Both the position numbers and the translations under genes were made by a program. A DNA stretch of 64,000 nt from positions 118,463,052 to 118,527,051 of the forward strand of contig OX465284.1 of the NCBI GenBank assembly GCA_949987705.1. The letters run 5' to 3'. The notes under the pieces were generated by a model, which was not told the origin of the DNA, ran no database searches, and saw only the letters and a list, made by a program, of their open reading frames with translations. This stretch comes from Thereva unica. Taxonomy: Eukaryota > Arthropoda > Insecta > Diptera > Therevidae. Below are positions 24,390-37,089 of the stretch, piece by piece. Positions within the stretch are counted from its first letter, which is position 1; each line of letters starts with the position of its first letter.

Positions 24390-26309
24390 ATGGAAATCGA
24401 ACAATTGACAAAAGAATGGAGCGAGCTACACAACGAGTACAAAGAATTAGAGGTAGCACGTAATTTGTTATGAGTGTACTCTGGACTTTTAAGCATGAGA
24501 CTTCACACGAAAATGTGGTTTCCATTTGCAGGATACTAATCGGAAGTACCTGGAACTGCTAGAGGGACTGTACGGACAGCAACAAAAATGTTTCAACGAG
24601 CTAAAACATCAGCGGTACCGAATGGCGCAAATCAATGCCTCTTTGAAAAGGTCAGAACAAAACTGTGCCACTACATGCCCTTCTAAAGTTCCTTAGTTTG
24701 TTTTTTGCCAAATTTCATACTGGCTTTGAAATGAACAATTTATCTTATTTATATTTATCTTATCGTACATTTTCTCTTTAATTATAGGCACAAAAAATCT
24801 AGCGATCCCAAAGAGATTGATGCAATTGCTGAACTTGAGAAAAATATCCTGAAGCGAAAGGCACAACTACATGAAATTGAACAATCTCTTCCTAGGCAAT
24901 CTGGATTCTACTTAAAAGTAAAAGATTCCTGCATTCTGCCTTTAATTTAGATAACAAAAGTTTTTCATAGATTATACTAGGTGATGTAAACGTTTCTATC
25001 CTTAACCGAAACGATAAAGTACGCTACAAAGATGATTACGAAAAGTTTAAACTCATTTTGAACGTAATAGGACTGATTATGGCATTTATTAATTTATGGT
25101 TCAACTTCAGGTAAGTGTTGCTTGTTCATAGAAAGCAGCCAAGTATTTCACGCACGGTTGTTCGTTTTTCAATCTCTAATCGGAAGATTAAATAATCGGC
25201 AAAACGCGGAAAAATTTATTAGATAACTAAAGAGGCTTTATCAGTTTTTTAAGCGTCTATGCTGCTACTATCTTCCCTAAGTTATATTAAGAACCTCGAA
25301 CAATTTTAATTAACTTATGTTGTTTCTAAATTCAACCTTTGCTGGGCTGCTTTCGGATGGAAACGCAGAATCCTGATGGAAACGTGTTAGAAATCACGCA
25401 ACATTTGCGTTTATTGAAAAATTGAATTGCATTATCCTAAAAATTATATTTACTACATTTTGAACAGGGCACTTGAACTAGCATTCATTTTTCTTCTTGT
25501 CTGGTATTACTGCACCTTAACTATACGAGAATCAATTCTAAAGGTAAATGGGTCGCGGATAAAAGGTTGGTGGCGCGCTCATCATTTTATATCAACTGTC
25601 GCTGCTGCTGTTCTTCTAGTGTGGCCTCAAGGAGAACCATGGCAACTATTCCGAAACCAATTTATGTATTTCAATGCATATATAAGTAAGACATTTCATA
25701 TTTGGCTGTGCCGACAATGTTCAACGGTCAATTGTTTTTCCGCAGGCATGGTGCAATACTTACAGTTTCGATATCAAAAGGGCGTTCTTTATCGATTAAA
25801 GGCCCTTGGGGAGAGACACAACATGGATATAACAATCGAGGGATTCCATTCGTGGATGTGGAGGGGCCTAAGTTTTCTCTTACCGTTTTTGTTCGCTGGT
25901 TATGTATTCCAAGCATATAATGCTTGGACGTTGTACAAACTCTCATTCCATAAGGACATGACTTGGCAGGTAAGGATATTGTAATTGATATAACAATCGC
26001 TGATCGCGCTGTCTTTGCTAAGATTCCTGTGCTAAGTGCTCTGTTTACAATACTTTTCGTTGGAAATACAATGACGACGCTCTTAGTAGTACCAGAGAAG
26101 ATGAGGGAACGCGTAAAGGAACAATATCGATTAATGAGTATGTCTTGGTCTATGAAAGTCCGTGAAGAGATAAAGGTTATTCTTCATATGATAAAAATGA
26201 TACGATGTTAATTTTTGTTTTATTGCAGGGTGATATGAATGCCACTGATGGAAGCTGTTCTCATAATGATGAACCAATTAGCGACAATCGAGAAAAAAAG
26301 TCTCAATAA
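24390..26309 (+). CDS. TMEM120 family membrane protein (8 exons)
   Basis: Exons are 24390-24452, 24532-24650, 24788-24917, 24971-25110, 25468-25685, 25746-25969, 26023-26175 and 26229-26309, giving about 375 aa with all phases consistent. The N-terminal ~110 residues are charged and likely coiled coil ([18 protein letters not shown] onwards). Several membrane segments follow, and the conserved core includes GWWRAHHF and [21 protein letters not shown], the signature regions of TMEM120A/B. The family has a six-helix membrane domain resembling fatty-acid elongases that binds coenzyme A, and its members sit in nuclear envelope/ER membranes; roles in adipocyte differentiation and mechanosensation have been proposed, the latter disputed. 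The Drosophila counterpart is, from memory, CG32795. The last intron (26176-26228) uses a weak GTTATT donor. I chose it because it gives a 53-bp intron and an open final exon ending in TAA, so the last ~30 residues are less certain. Confidence 0.93.
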
Positions 26310-26477
26310 ATCCCTTCTTAAGTCCTTTTATAGCATTTCAGTCTAAAACTATTTCTTCTTTTAAACATTTATAAGTTCAGATGATATTTTTTGAGATTTT
26401 TTTTCTTATTACAAAAATATTTGCGGTATTATGAAAAAGCAGTAAGACAAATTAAGGTATTCGAGTAGGATATTGTA

Positions 26478-26483
26478 AATAAA
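26478..26483 (+). terminator. Polyadenylation signal of the TMEM120 gene
   Basis: AATAAA lies about 170 nt after the stop codon on the coding strand, in AT-rich 3' UTR sequence. Position and orientation fit. Confidence 0.6.
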
Positions 26484-26499
26484 CAGAACTGATGTAACG

Positions 26500-27090
26500 A
26501 GGTTATATTTGATAGCAATTTTATTTTTATATTATGCACTTTTGTTCATTTGCTCATATACAGAAGCTGTATTTGTGCAAAAAACTATTTAACATATTTT
26601 ATAAAATTAAGTGTATACAAATAATTTAATTGAAGTAAAGGTGTTTTGATGTACATACAATTGTTTAACTATTTTCTTTTGATCAAAACGTTTCCATTAT
26701 TTTTACCTCTCTTATTTTCTGGTTCCTCTAAAATTCTTGCCAAATTTCATGTTGTATGATAAGATACTCCAAATCAAGCGATATTTTTCTCTTTAGTCGA
26801 AGGGCAAAGCTGCCACCTATGCAGGATTTAATCGTGAGTTCGATCTGCTTTGTCTTTTTTCCGCCTATTTTTCATCTTTGAACAATTGCCTTACCCTACA
26901 GCCTCTGACATGTCCAAGGCACCGTACGCGTCACTAAAGTAGCGTTTATCGCGAGAGTACATGAATGGGGGCCGTTTTCGAAACCGCTTGAGCGCTGGCA
27001 TTCTTCATTGAATGCTGTTATGAATTTCACAAATGGGTGCATGTTTCTGGAGCAAATTCTTTTTTGAATGACGTTTTCGGAGGTGGGGTA
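26500..27090. other. Intergenic, nothing recognised
   Basis: AT-rich DNA between the TMEM120 gene's polyadenylation signal and the next MITE. No gene or repeat is recognised. Confidence 0.4.
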
Positions 27091-27097
27091 GGCCCCT

Positions 27098-27412
27098 GGG
27101 GCCTTATTCTCTATTACAATACTCAAATGCTTTTCACTCGAAACTGTTATCCGAAACTAAAATGCTTCCGTATTCCCTATTACAATATTGCTTCCTCTCG
27201 TAGAAATGTCCCAAAAAAAAAGAAAATGAGCGCAAGAGCTTTCAATTATATCGCCAACACCTAAAATTTTATAAATTGCTCGATTACCCTTGAGCTTTCG
27301 AGAGAAAATCTAACAATATTGTCACAATTTCGAGTCAGTTTTGTAATACAGAATACTATTTTGGCAGTTTCGAGAAGAATTCTCACAATATTGTAATAGA
27401 GAATAAGGCCCC
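27098..27412. mobile_element. MITE with 24-bp terminal inverted repeats, superfamily uncertain
   Basis: The ends form inverted repeats starting GGGGCCTTATTCTCTATTAC and continuing with AATA; the right end is the reverse complement. A CACAATATTGTAATAGAG block repeats inside. CTG borders both sides if the repeat is taken to start at GGGCC, but no convincing duplication of standard length is visible, so the class is not assigned. A small plus-strand frame overlapping it (27037-27264) is a by-product. Confidence 0.65.
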
Positions 27413-30400
27413 TGTGTACAACATCCTAGAGTTCAATGTAGGGTTCATCGACATTTACTTGAGCATCACCCTGGACCATCTAACCTGTTCTCCTCTTTCC
27501 TTCAAACTAAGCTTATTACTAGACATTTCAATATGACAGCACAAAGGTTGATTCCTAAGCTTGGTTTTACATATAAAAGAAGCATATAGCCTTATGTATT
27601 TAGGGCCTGACGTAAGTTTTTCAGAAAGCTATGCTAAATTTCCAAAAACTTACCAACGATTTGTCTAAAAATAAAAGACCAATACAGGTATAAGGATCAA
27701 AATATTTGGATTGTATGAGTAAGGTTGCAAATCGATACAGTCTGCTTGTATGCGTGCACGGAAACATTACAATTGATAAAAATATTACTAAAAAGTATAC
27801 GAACATTATAATAATAGTAATTGTTATTCGGCTTGTCCTTGTCGATTTTTAAAAAACTTCAAACGAATGAAAGTCAATATTCATTATTCAACCTTCAGTA
27901 GTGCCCAAAAAAGCAATATTACAAAAGGTCAAGTATTTTGGCTTAATCAAATACTGTTGCGAAACTTCTTTGGAAAGCCATCTGGTCCATTATGGTAATT
28001 AATATGTTCTATTATTCTAAGGGTCACTTGAGCCAATTTCATAGAATATTAGAACTGCCAATTCTTTCAGAGTTATTTCTTGCAAAGGATTCAATTTAGT
28101 CGAAACATACTACATCCATTGTACGTAGAATATTCAACCTTTTTTGCAAAAAAAATATAAGGTAGAAGTTTCCACTCATAATTTGCGGGGTATTAACTTT
28201 TTATGTTCTTCCCAATTTCACGATGTCTTAATTGAATAAGTCGATCGGTATTTCATGAACTTCGCCTTGTGAAAAAGAGAAAATTCCTGGATCCGCTTCA
28301 AGCTACACATGTATACCTTCAGTAGGTTAACAATGTTTAGTGGATCAAACGCGCAAGGCTGAGCTTATTCGTGTCATTAAAAAACTTTTCGCCAAACGAG
28401 CAAAAATGAAGACAAGTGCATACATGCTGATTTAGTATCGCAATCCCCAATACGGAAAAACAGAGTACAGAGAGTTTAATAATTACTAATTCATAATTTC
28501 CTATCGAAATCGCGAGAAAACATCACGAGTTCAAGATAGCCTAAATGTTTTGCTCTGACTCTTACTCACCTGCTTCAGCGAAAGCCCTTACTCACAAACA
28601 GGTGTTACTTCCTTGGCCAATATATATTGTAAGTGTTTAGATAAAATATATTTTATCTAAACACTTACATCTACTCAACACCGCGTATTCTGAACGGTCG
28701 ACAGGTACGTTTTTATTAAAGCTTTACTAAATCTCAGTACAGTTACCGATAAATAAACAAATTTAAAATCAAGACGATATTGGCTCCTTTATTCCTAAAA
28801 AGACGTTCTCACTAGTGTCTCCTTCGCCTATAAGTTATTCATGATGAAATAATGAAGATGATGGAGCTGTTGCTGTACCGACGACTGGTGGGACATTCAT
28901 GATAATGAAGTCGGCTGGGCAGGTGGGGCCATGAAAACAAAATGGTCGCACCCTAGAATAAGATTAATTAATTTTGAGCTTTTTTAATTTGTTGCCATAG
29001 ATAAGAACATAGCGAGGAAGTGAATAGTTGAAAAGAAAGCACTGAAAAAATGGCCAGGTGATTATTATTCACGGAATAATTCCGTTTGAAAGTCACCTTA
29101 CCCGGAATGTATTACCATAAAATTTCGCTGGAGCGAAACTCGTAGGAGTAATTAGAAAGGGCAAAGTTCATGGATATTTTGCATAATAGAATTAAAATGC
29201 TATTAAACGTTGGAATGCCTTGTGCCCAAGAATCCATCTCCAAGATCAAAGAGTAGCTGTAAGCTAATCAAAATGGGGATAATACACTCAGAATTATGAA
29301 AGTATGCTTCAGTTGCTCGAGAAATCCTATTGGAATTAAGTTAATAGGAACAGGAATTATGCTGTCAATGGCCAATGAAAAGCCGTTGTCCTTTTCGCAA
29401 CGGAGTCACAGCTCTGTGGTTTTTGTGTAAATTTTGGCATTATTGGACATTTGCGACATTTTCAGGCTCTTAGATGTGTGCAACGGAAATAAGTGAGGAA
29501 TCAAGATGCAGTAGTTCTAAGCCAAATTAGTAAACTTGCGTCGAGTCAAAACGAATTTACTATTGAACGTAAGGAATAGAGAGTGAACACGTTTCTAAAT
29601 TTTGTTTCAAGTTATTTTAGGTGAGTATATTCGTATGCCTCGAATATCCTGTGACCATAAAAGAATTTAGAGAACAGGTTGGTGAGTTTTCAAATTATCT
29701 AAAGCAAAAACTAAGCCTACATTTGATTTTTGGGAATTGACAAGCAATCCATCCATTCTATTTATTGAAAACCCTTGAATAACAGCAGACGAATAACTGA
29801 ACTTTACCAATAAAACATCCAGTCGGTATGGTTCACTTCTTCGTACGAATAATATTTCATGTCTGGTCATATTATATCTGAAATAAAACCAATGCATAAA
29901 TATGGTAAAGGAAATGAAAGCATTTACATTGTCACAACATAATTTGGAAAATAATGAAAAGCCTTTTTTCCACTTCAAACGTTGACTATCGATGTCAAAA
30001 CATTCCTTCCTGTCTGTGCGCCCCTAGTATTTCAAATCTACGGCGAAAATGTTCAAAATCCTAGAACGTCTGTGCTAACAGCTCCTCATCACTAATCAGA
30101 TTCACTCACGAAGTCGCCAAACTTAATCCATTGAAATATGCATGCCGCGTTCGTTGCATTCAGGATACGGGTAGCTTCGAGAAGGGACTGTAAGCCTGTT
30201 TACTTTTACATCGAAACAAGCGTCAAATTTTCATTTCTCCGCATGCAGCATGCAAATTCCATATAGATAAAACCAAAATGACATCATCTGCTAATTTTCC
30301 TTGTTGCTTCTAGTTACCTTGTAGTATGTAGGACTGTGCAAAGCACCTCGTTCATTCAATATACAGACAACAAGCCTTGATAGAGGGCTATTCAATGTGT

Positions 30401-31020
30401 GTTGAAGCATATCGTTGGTTTGGAACTGCTTGAAATCCCCTGACCCTACACATTACATTCCTGCTCACAACGATAACGCGACGGGAGCAAAAGGGTATCA
30501 TCCCAAGACAGTTGGCCTGTTCTTCATGTCGCAGGAATTCAATTAAAATTTTATAAGTACACTTACAAGTGTACTCTTGTTTAGCATGCTATATAATGGT
30601 AAGGATACTGTGCCGTAGATGGTTGCGTGAATGCATCCACCGGTGAGATATGAAAATATAGTCCGGTCGATCTGTTCAACGTTTGCACCGCAACAAGCAG
30701 CATATTTAACGCGCAGTGCACAGAGTGCAGCAGCTGCAACTTAAAATGGCTGTGGAATTCTTACACAACCTTCAGTGGATTGCATAAAAAAGACAATTAG
30801 TTACAACAATCTGAAACTTGTGGGGAGTTGTAAATCATCGATCGCAATTTCTTTTCTTTTTCATCAGTAATTTTGGCAGGAAAGAGGAGAAATAGAGATT
30901 TTTTATGTGGGAGATTAGTCTTCCTAGGAGAAGCGTCTTTGTACTGGCGACAGGCCTATCATTGGGTGCAATGCCGCACAGCAATGCTCTAGTAGGGAAG
31001 ATAGTAAAAGAAGACAACGC
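27413..31020. other. Intergenic, no gene recognised
   Basis: Non-coding DNA. Apart from the palindrome at 28628-28669, I see no structured element and no open frame with family similarity. Confidence 0.45.
28628..28669. repeat. Perfect 42-bp palindrome
   Basis: The 21-base arm starting TGTAAGTGTTTAGATAAAA is followed with no spacer by its exact reverse complement ending TATCTAAACACTTACA. It is AT-rich and would form a 21-bp hairpin or cruciform. No target duplication or larger element is visible around it. Confidence 0.9.
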
Positions 31021-31024
31021 CAAG

Positions 31025-31290
31025 TTTTTTTTTTTTTTTTTTATGTGGCAGTGCTAAGCTCAGGAATCACCCTTTGTACTACTAGTCCGTCATGTCATTT
31101 GTCACGTCATGGTGCAATGTCTAGCAGTAAGCTTAGTACGGGGAGGGGGTTGGAGGGGTTATAAAGGAACGGGAGGGAATTGAAGAAGGTGGCGGTTTTA
31201 TTCCACATCCAATACTATCGACTTCAAACTTAGGTGAGAGAAATGGAAAAACGAAGGACTATGACATGGAGTGGATTCGAACCAAGCAGC
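31025..31290 (-). mobile_element. Possible tRNA-related SINE, minus strand, with poly(A) tail
   Basis: An uninterrupted run of 18 T (31025-31042) would be a poly(A) tail on the minus strand. About 230 bp upstream in that orientation is a perfect RNA polymerase III B-box, GGTTCGAATCC (complement of 31273-31283). I could not find a matching A-box at tRNA spacing, nor a target duplication, so the 5' end may be truncated or this may be another class of retroposon. Confidence 0.35.
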
Positions 31291-31490
31291 CCTACCCAGG
31301 CCTTTTTAAAATGAAGAGATTATGTAAGAATTATAATCGAGGCCTGTGGAATGGAAGTTGGACGCTTTGATCCCTAAGTCCAATCATATACTACAATTCT
31401 TGTCTTGAATACACGGGACTGTAAAGCATTACTTTCACCCTTGCAAAAAGAATTTATCTTACCGAAATGTCCGATATTTCAGTAAAATTA

Positions 31491-31503
31491 CCATTACTCA
31501 TAT
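31491..31503. repeat. 13-bp target duplication of the LINE deletion derivative (left copy)
   Basis: CCATTACTCATAT here is repeated exactly at 31882-31894, directly flanking the 378-bp insertion. This length is typical of target-primed reverse transcription. Confidence 0.85.
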
Positions 31504-31881
31504 CTTCTTCTTCTTCTTTAAACTCCTTTAATCCCTCATGGGACATAGGGCGGAAACAGTTGCCCTGCAGCGGACGTTGTCCATCCGGTTCCGAGGCATT
31601 GTTTGCCGATTCGTAGCAATGGTGTTTTTTATGGGAGCGGGTTGCTAACCCTCAGCCCAACCGACTTAAAGCTCTGTTTTGTGGCGCAGAGAGCTCGCCA
31701 TTCGCCCGTCTCCCGTTAGCTCCTTCCGAAGAAGTACCCCAGGGGGCACCGCGGGGAGGAGGGATTAGAACTTGCTAACAGGTCTGCTAGGTGTTCGTCT
31801 ACAGTGACTTTTCTCGGGTCTTGACAGAAGTGACAAATCGGGTGCCACCACTTTCCGAGGTCTTTGTTAGCCGTTCGCCCC
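31504..31881 (-). mobile_element. Internally deleted LINE derivative, SINE-like (378 bp)
   Basis: On the minus strand the element starts GGGGCGAACGGCTAAC and ends in a (GAA)n tail, with a perfect 13-bp duplication on each side. Its last 53 bp before the tail (complement of 31523-31575) match the 3' end of the LINE at 60681-60733 at 52 of 53 positions. The part before that resembles LINE 5' sequence rather than RT sequence, so the body of the LINE seems to have been deleted while both ends remain. It encodes nothing convincing. The frame at 31716-31949 runs past the end of the element. Confidence 0.75.
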
Positions 31882-31894
31882 CCATTACTCATAT

Positions 31895-34800
31895 GATGGT
31901 ATAATATCAGCCTAAATGATTTGCTTTTAAGGTTCGCTTCTAGCAGCAATCATTCTTTATATGTAAGCTATTTTTGGAACTTGTGACCAATTTTAGCTAA
32001 AGATCTCCATATAATGTAGATACGTTTTGTAAATCCATCCAATATTATCTTTCTTGCTTGGCAACCGATGGTTGAGATAAAAAAGAAAGAAAATAATCAA
32101 CAAAACCAATTTAATAACAAATAGCGTGTATTCTAAACAATAAGCGAAACCAACTACAATATTTTCCTTCCCAAGCCCATTCGGAATTTAATTGATTTTT
32201 CCCCTATTAAACTCCTTAACAAGTCGACAATTTATCTGACATTAGGTTTAACTGCTTATGGGGGATAGTGAAAAATTAAAAGTTCAAACGGTTATTATTC
32301 TTCCAAATCCGAAATTCCAGCAAAACTGGAATCAACCTCGAATCCTTTTATCTCGTAGCAATAAAATTATAAAAGGCAAAATTAAAGTGGAAAAGTTTCC
32401 CTAAAGCTCCTTTGCGTCCCAACTCAAAAGTCGAAACTAAAAGGGCAGCACCTAAAGGTTAGTCTTTGGGTCAGAGAACGTGGGTAGGACAAACACGCAA
32501 TGTTCTATTCAAAATCCATTTATGGCAAGGATAATATTTAATGAAGTACTTTATGACATAACCACCATTAGAGCGGAATTAATCGTTCTGCTCCACAGTC
32601 TAAAGATTACAGCGTGAGGGGCTCACGAGCTCCGCAGTCTCGAAATTTCATCCGGATTTGTTCTGGTTTTAGCGAGCCGGAATATCATAAATGTTGCTGG
32701 TTAAAACATCCTGTGCAAGTCGGTTATTCAAAGAGGAGTAGATGAACCATTCATGAGTGACTTTTACGTGCTGATTCAGCGAATATTTGGCTTTTAAGCT
32801 CACTGGGTCTTGTTAATGCAGTATGTTCCGAGATTTACCTCATATTTCGATTAAATTCGCAGCCGTACATGTCGTCGGCACCCGGCGGATACCATACACC
32901 GCTAAATTTCATCACAGTGAGGGATTTATCTATCTGCCTATCGCACAAATAAGTTAATGGAAAGATAAGCTTTCAGGTCTCAATATAATTAATAAAGTTG
33001 ATTTTAGTTGACACTCCTCGGCAAAAATGTATACGCTAAACATAAAGTTGCCTTGTCTTGGTTAACTCCGGTTTCCTCGTTATTGAAATTTTGATCAAAC
33101 TTCATCCTATATCCTGTCTGATATCACAAAGTTTTTGCCTACAGATTAAACTTTTCTGTTCAGGTCACTAAAAGCAGGTTAATACCAGGACAAACTTTCG
33201 CTCGAAAACTTTGGTTGTGGTAAGCAGAATTTGTTATCGCCAAAAGTGATTTTCATATCTCATGTCGGGCTCAAATCCCGGTTTCATGGGGTTAAAAAGG
33301 TGCTTTGACACTATTGAGTCGCTGTGGAGAACGGGGACCAGGGAACTAATTTCATCTTGGCTTGGTGTTCCGGGGTTTCTGCCACTTTAGTTCATGATAA
33401 GGACCTGATTACAATCTGCGGATGAAGCTCTGTCACTCTCTTCAACTCGAGCTGCATAAAAAACTTTGCTATACAAAGCTGCAATTCCTTGTGCAGTCTG
33501 CCGGTGTGCTGAAAGTGTCAAATTGTTCGAAATTCCTCAAAATCACGTATGGGTTGTTAACGGGCAGACCTCGCAAACTTTCACTTGCTTGTTCTAGGTT
33601 CAAATTTACAAAGCAAAAGTTCCCATGAGCATATTTACGCCGCGTTCTGTTCCTATATTCCGGCTTTAAAGAGAAGTCTTGTATTGTCTGCGCACTTTCT
33701 AGAGTTAAATAAAGCGAAGAAGTCGCTCCGTTTTTATCTCGCAATTTAAATATTAAATCAGGTAAAAAATCTATGGCAGGAAACTTGAGCGACGAAGAGA
33801 AATACTTTCAAATTCGCCTTCATTGATCGGAAATCTTATCTTTGCGGAATTATTACTATTTGTACAAATCAAGTTAACAAGCTGGTAAATACCTGATAGC
33901 GAATTTCTTTCGGCCACTGTGATCCTGAGCTTCAATTTTGGCCTTTCCAATTGGTGTAGCGTTTGTATGAAAACATATGTGTGCAATGCATACGTGCATC
34001 TGCTCGCTCTATATCAATTAATGTAAGGTTTTTCTGTTTATTTTGTTTGTTTTTTACTTTGGACAAGAAATCAGGCAGTCAAGGACAAAAGAGCCGAAAC
34101 TCCGCTGAGTGTTATATTCGCAAATACAATGACCCCAGAATGCAATTAACCTTATGAATAATTGTTTACCACATTAAGCTGGTGCAGTTCAAATGCAAAT
34201 ACGGATAACGCTTCACGTGCATCATCGCCCACACTTTATTTGCGGGGATTTCAGCTGTTGAAAGTGGGTCTAGAGGGGTCAGTCCACCATTGAATTCTAT
34301 CATAACTAAAGGCAGGGCGAATTCAGAAAAATCAAAGTCAAATGAACATTTTAAAAAACTATGAACAACCCTCAAAAGAAAGTTCAATTAGAGGACGAGG
34401 GCAGGTCCACATATACGCGTTGCCAGTCTGGAGGAATTTCGTATTCAGGGCGCATAAAATTGTGCCAGCAAGAGAACATGAGCACTAGCGTTTCTTGGTT
34501 CACCCGAACGTACTGGTGCGCGTTTTTGAATCTGGTCACGTTTTTATCTTTACACAAATGCACGTTCACAATTACACGTACCTATTTCGTACATGTTTTA
34601 TTTTGTATCATCTTCCCCCTTGCTGCAGCCCTGTCCCGCCTAGGTACAGTGGTTTCGCATCCAGCCAGGGCAAATTTCTTCATTTAAAAAGCGAAGATTC
34701 TTGTGGCAATAGAAACGTAAAAAGGAAAACTTCACACATCACTCCAGGAGCAAGATCCAACCCGTTCTCGTGCGGATACTTGAGCCAAGGACACCCTCCT

Positions 34801-37080
34801 CACACAGGGTGTGCAAAGCCCGCAGGGTGTGTAAAATTTACTAGAAATTATTCACTATAATAAAAGCCGAGCGGAAGAAGGTGGCGCACCATGGCTGACG
34901 AAATAGCAGCGTGGCCCATATGAAACCGTATGAAAGGACATTGATCGACATGAAAGACATAAAATTACGCCCGTAAATGTGAAATTCATGTGAAATTTGA
35001 ATTTGTTTTAGGGAGGTTTTGTGTTGGCAACGGGCGTGTAAATGCGTGTACAACTTTATTGGCGAAAATGCTGTAAAAAGGTTCTGTGTAATGCCGCTTT
35101 TAGCTTGTGCAAACATCCTGGCAATTTCCTTCCAATGTGACAGCGCCTTATTAATTCAGCATCTTCTGATGCTTTTGTCGTCGGGGGCTGTTACCCCTGC
35201 AACGATTTTATTCTAAATTAATTTCCGAGCAAAATCGCTGGCATTTTTTAAAATATAATATTCTTTCGACGTAGACGGGGAAGAATAGCATAATTTCCGA
35301 CATCATCCTTCGAAGCTTCGAATAGAATAAAAATATTAAAAATAAAAGCCACTTTTTGGATATTGCGAGGTAGGGTTTAAAAATGGGATTTATGTCATCA
35401 AATGTTTCACTTATGCCTAAATCTGATTCATGGCAGCTCTACACCAGCAAATCGACCGCTTTATTGCAGTAACTTTAATCCAGCTCAAGGTATAAAATAT
35501 CTATGTAAATTTGTTTACCTTAATATAAATAGGCACACCGCAAAATTTTTTTGCCGCCTTCAGTTTACACCAATCAGATCTAAATAGCTCAAAACTTCAA
35601 AGGTGTTTATCACCCTTCGACTATGGAAAAAAGATTTGATTTGAAGATGGTTTACGCAAAATACAGGCTCTGTATTCAGCATAAAGTGAATGTGACGTTT
35701 GAATGTAGTCACGATTTCGCTCTATGTAAACATTTGATACGGAGTATCATCAAAGAAAATCCTGGTACACGAAACCCTTAAACTGTCAGAATGTTAGGGT
35801 GGGCTTTCTGAAGACGACAACATACTATAGACGTTGAATCCGACAAAGCAACACATTCACCAGCAACATTAACACCTCACGACATGTTACTCGTTTTATT
35901 CACAAGGTATTGTGACAACTGTCAGGAATTGAGATTCCTCACGAATAAATGCGATCAAGTTGAAATTTATTTTCCTTGGAACCCTAAACGTATCAACATT
36001 CAACATTGCAGGCATTTTCTGTACAAGAAAACATACTGCCACCGAAGGGAATTCCTCCCATTTTAAGATTCATCTTCCTTTGAAGCTTTTATGCCGTATT
36101 TCAAATGGTCTTGCATGTAAAGCAAGCGTAAAAAATTGTCGTAAATAGGAAAGGAGAAAACTGTGAAATATGCGAATATTTTTTTATTTATGTGCACAGC
36201 AACACCGGAAAGGGGAACCGATCCAACGAGGAGGGAGTCGTAGCCTTGCAAGGAGGCAACCGTTGTCGTACGGAGACATTTTTTCGGGGGCGAGGAATTT
36301 TGTTGGAATTTCAAATTCATAACCAAAGTAATAAGGGAGCTGTCATTTCGTATTGACAGCCTTTTGGTCCTTATCTGAAGGGACAAGTGCGAATGTAAAG
36401 TCGTGGTTGCCTTGATTCAGTTTGGCATACTGTACTTCATTGTAATTAACCGAAAAGAACCTGTCGTGTGTCATTACATCATCCAACAAGTTTGGATAAT
36501 GAATGAAAATAATCACATTTTAATTAAAAACTTTTTTAAAATTGGCTAGCAATGACGCTGGTTCTGAAATTAAATAGAACCGTTAGTAATCAAACAGGAG
36601 CCAACATTTACTTAACACTACAACCTTACGACTTTGCGGGGTTATTAAAAATTGAACATTATTTCCTCGTAGTTAGATACTATCTCTTCATGTAGATGTC
36701 AATATATCTCATAATTCACGCTTTTGCAGATTCATCCTAAATGTTTAGCCAGGATTCTCTGCGGTCTTTAATGTAATTTCGACTTAAAATTGTTTTAAAT
36801 GCATCGATCTGGAATTAGAAAACAGATTAATTTCCAGGCTCACGCATATGCAATATATAATCTTTGTTATAACGCACTCCACTTATTTCAAAATCTATAG
36901 TTATGAAATATTTGTAGTTCCTAAACAAGTGCAAAAATTTAAAGTAGTTCACCAATAAAATCCTAAATTATGAATGCCCATTGATCACATCCAAAGTACA
37001 GTTTTACCTTATCAGTACGACTTATTGTGTTATCATTATATACAAGGTCTAGACGAACCTTCCTCCCAATCAATGGTTGG
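31895..37080. other. Intergenic, no gene recognised
   Basis: About 5 kb of non-coding DNA. Overlapping open frames at 33422-33744, 34361-34860 and 36063-36386 were read in all frames and show no domain, signal or family resemblance. Confidence 0.45.
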
Positions 37081-37089
37081 TCCATGTTC

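Noticed and set aside
27037..27264. 75-codon plus-strand frame
   Set aside because: It overlaps a MITE and has no protein-like features.
34361..34860. Overlapping frames of 108 and 121 codons
   Set aside because: No recognisable domain; hydrophobic runs are short and there is no supporting splice or promoter pattern.
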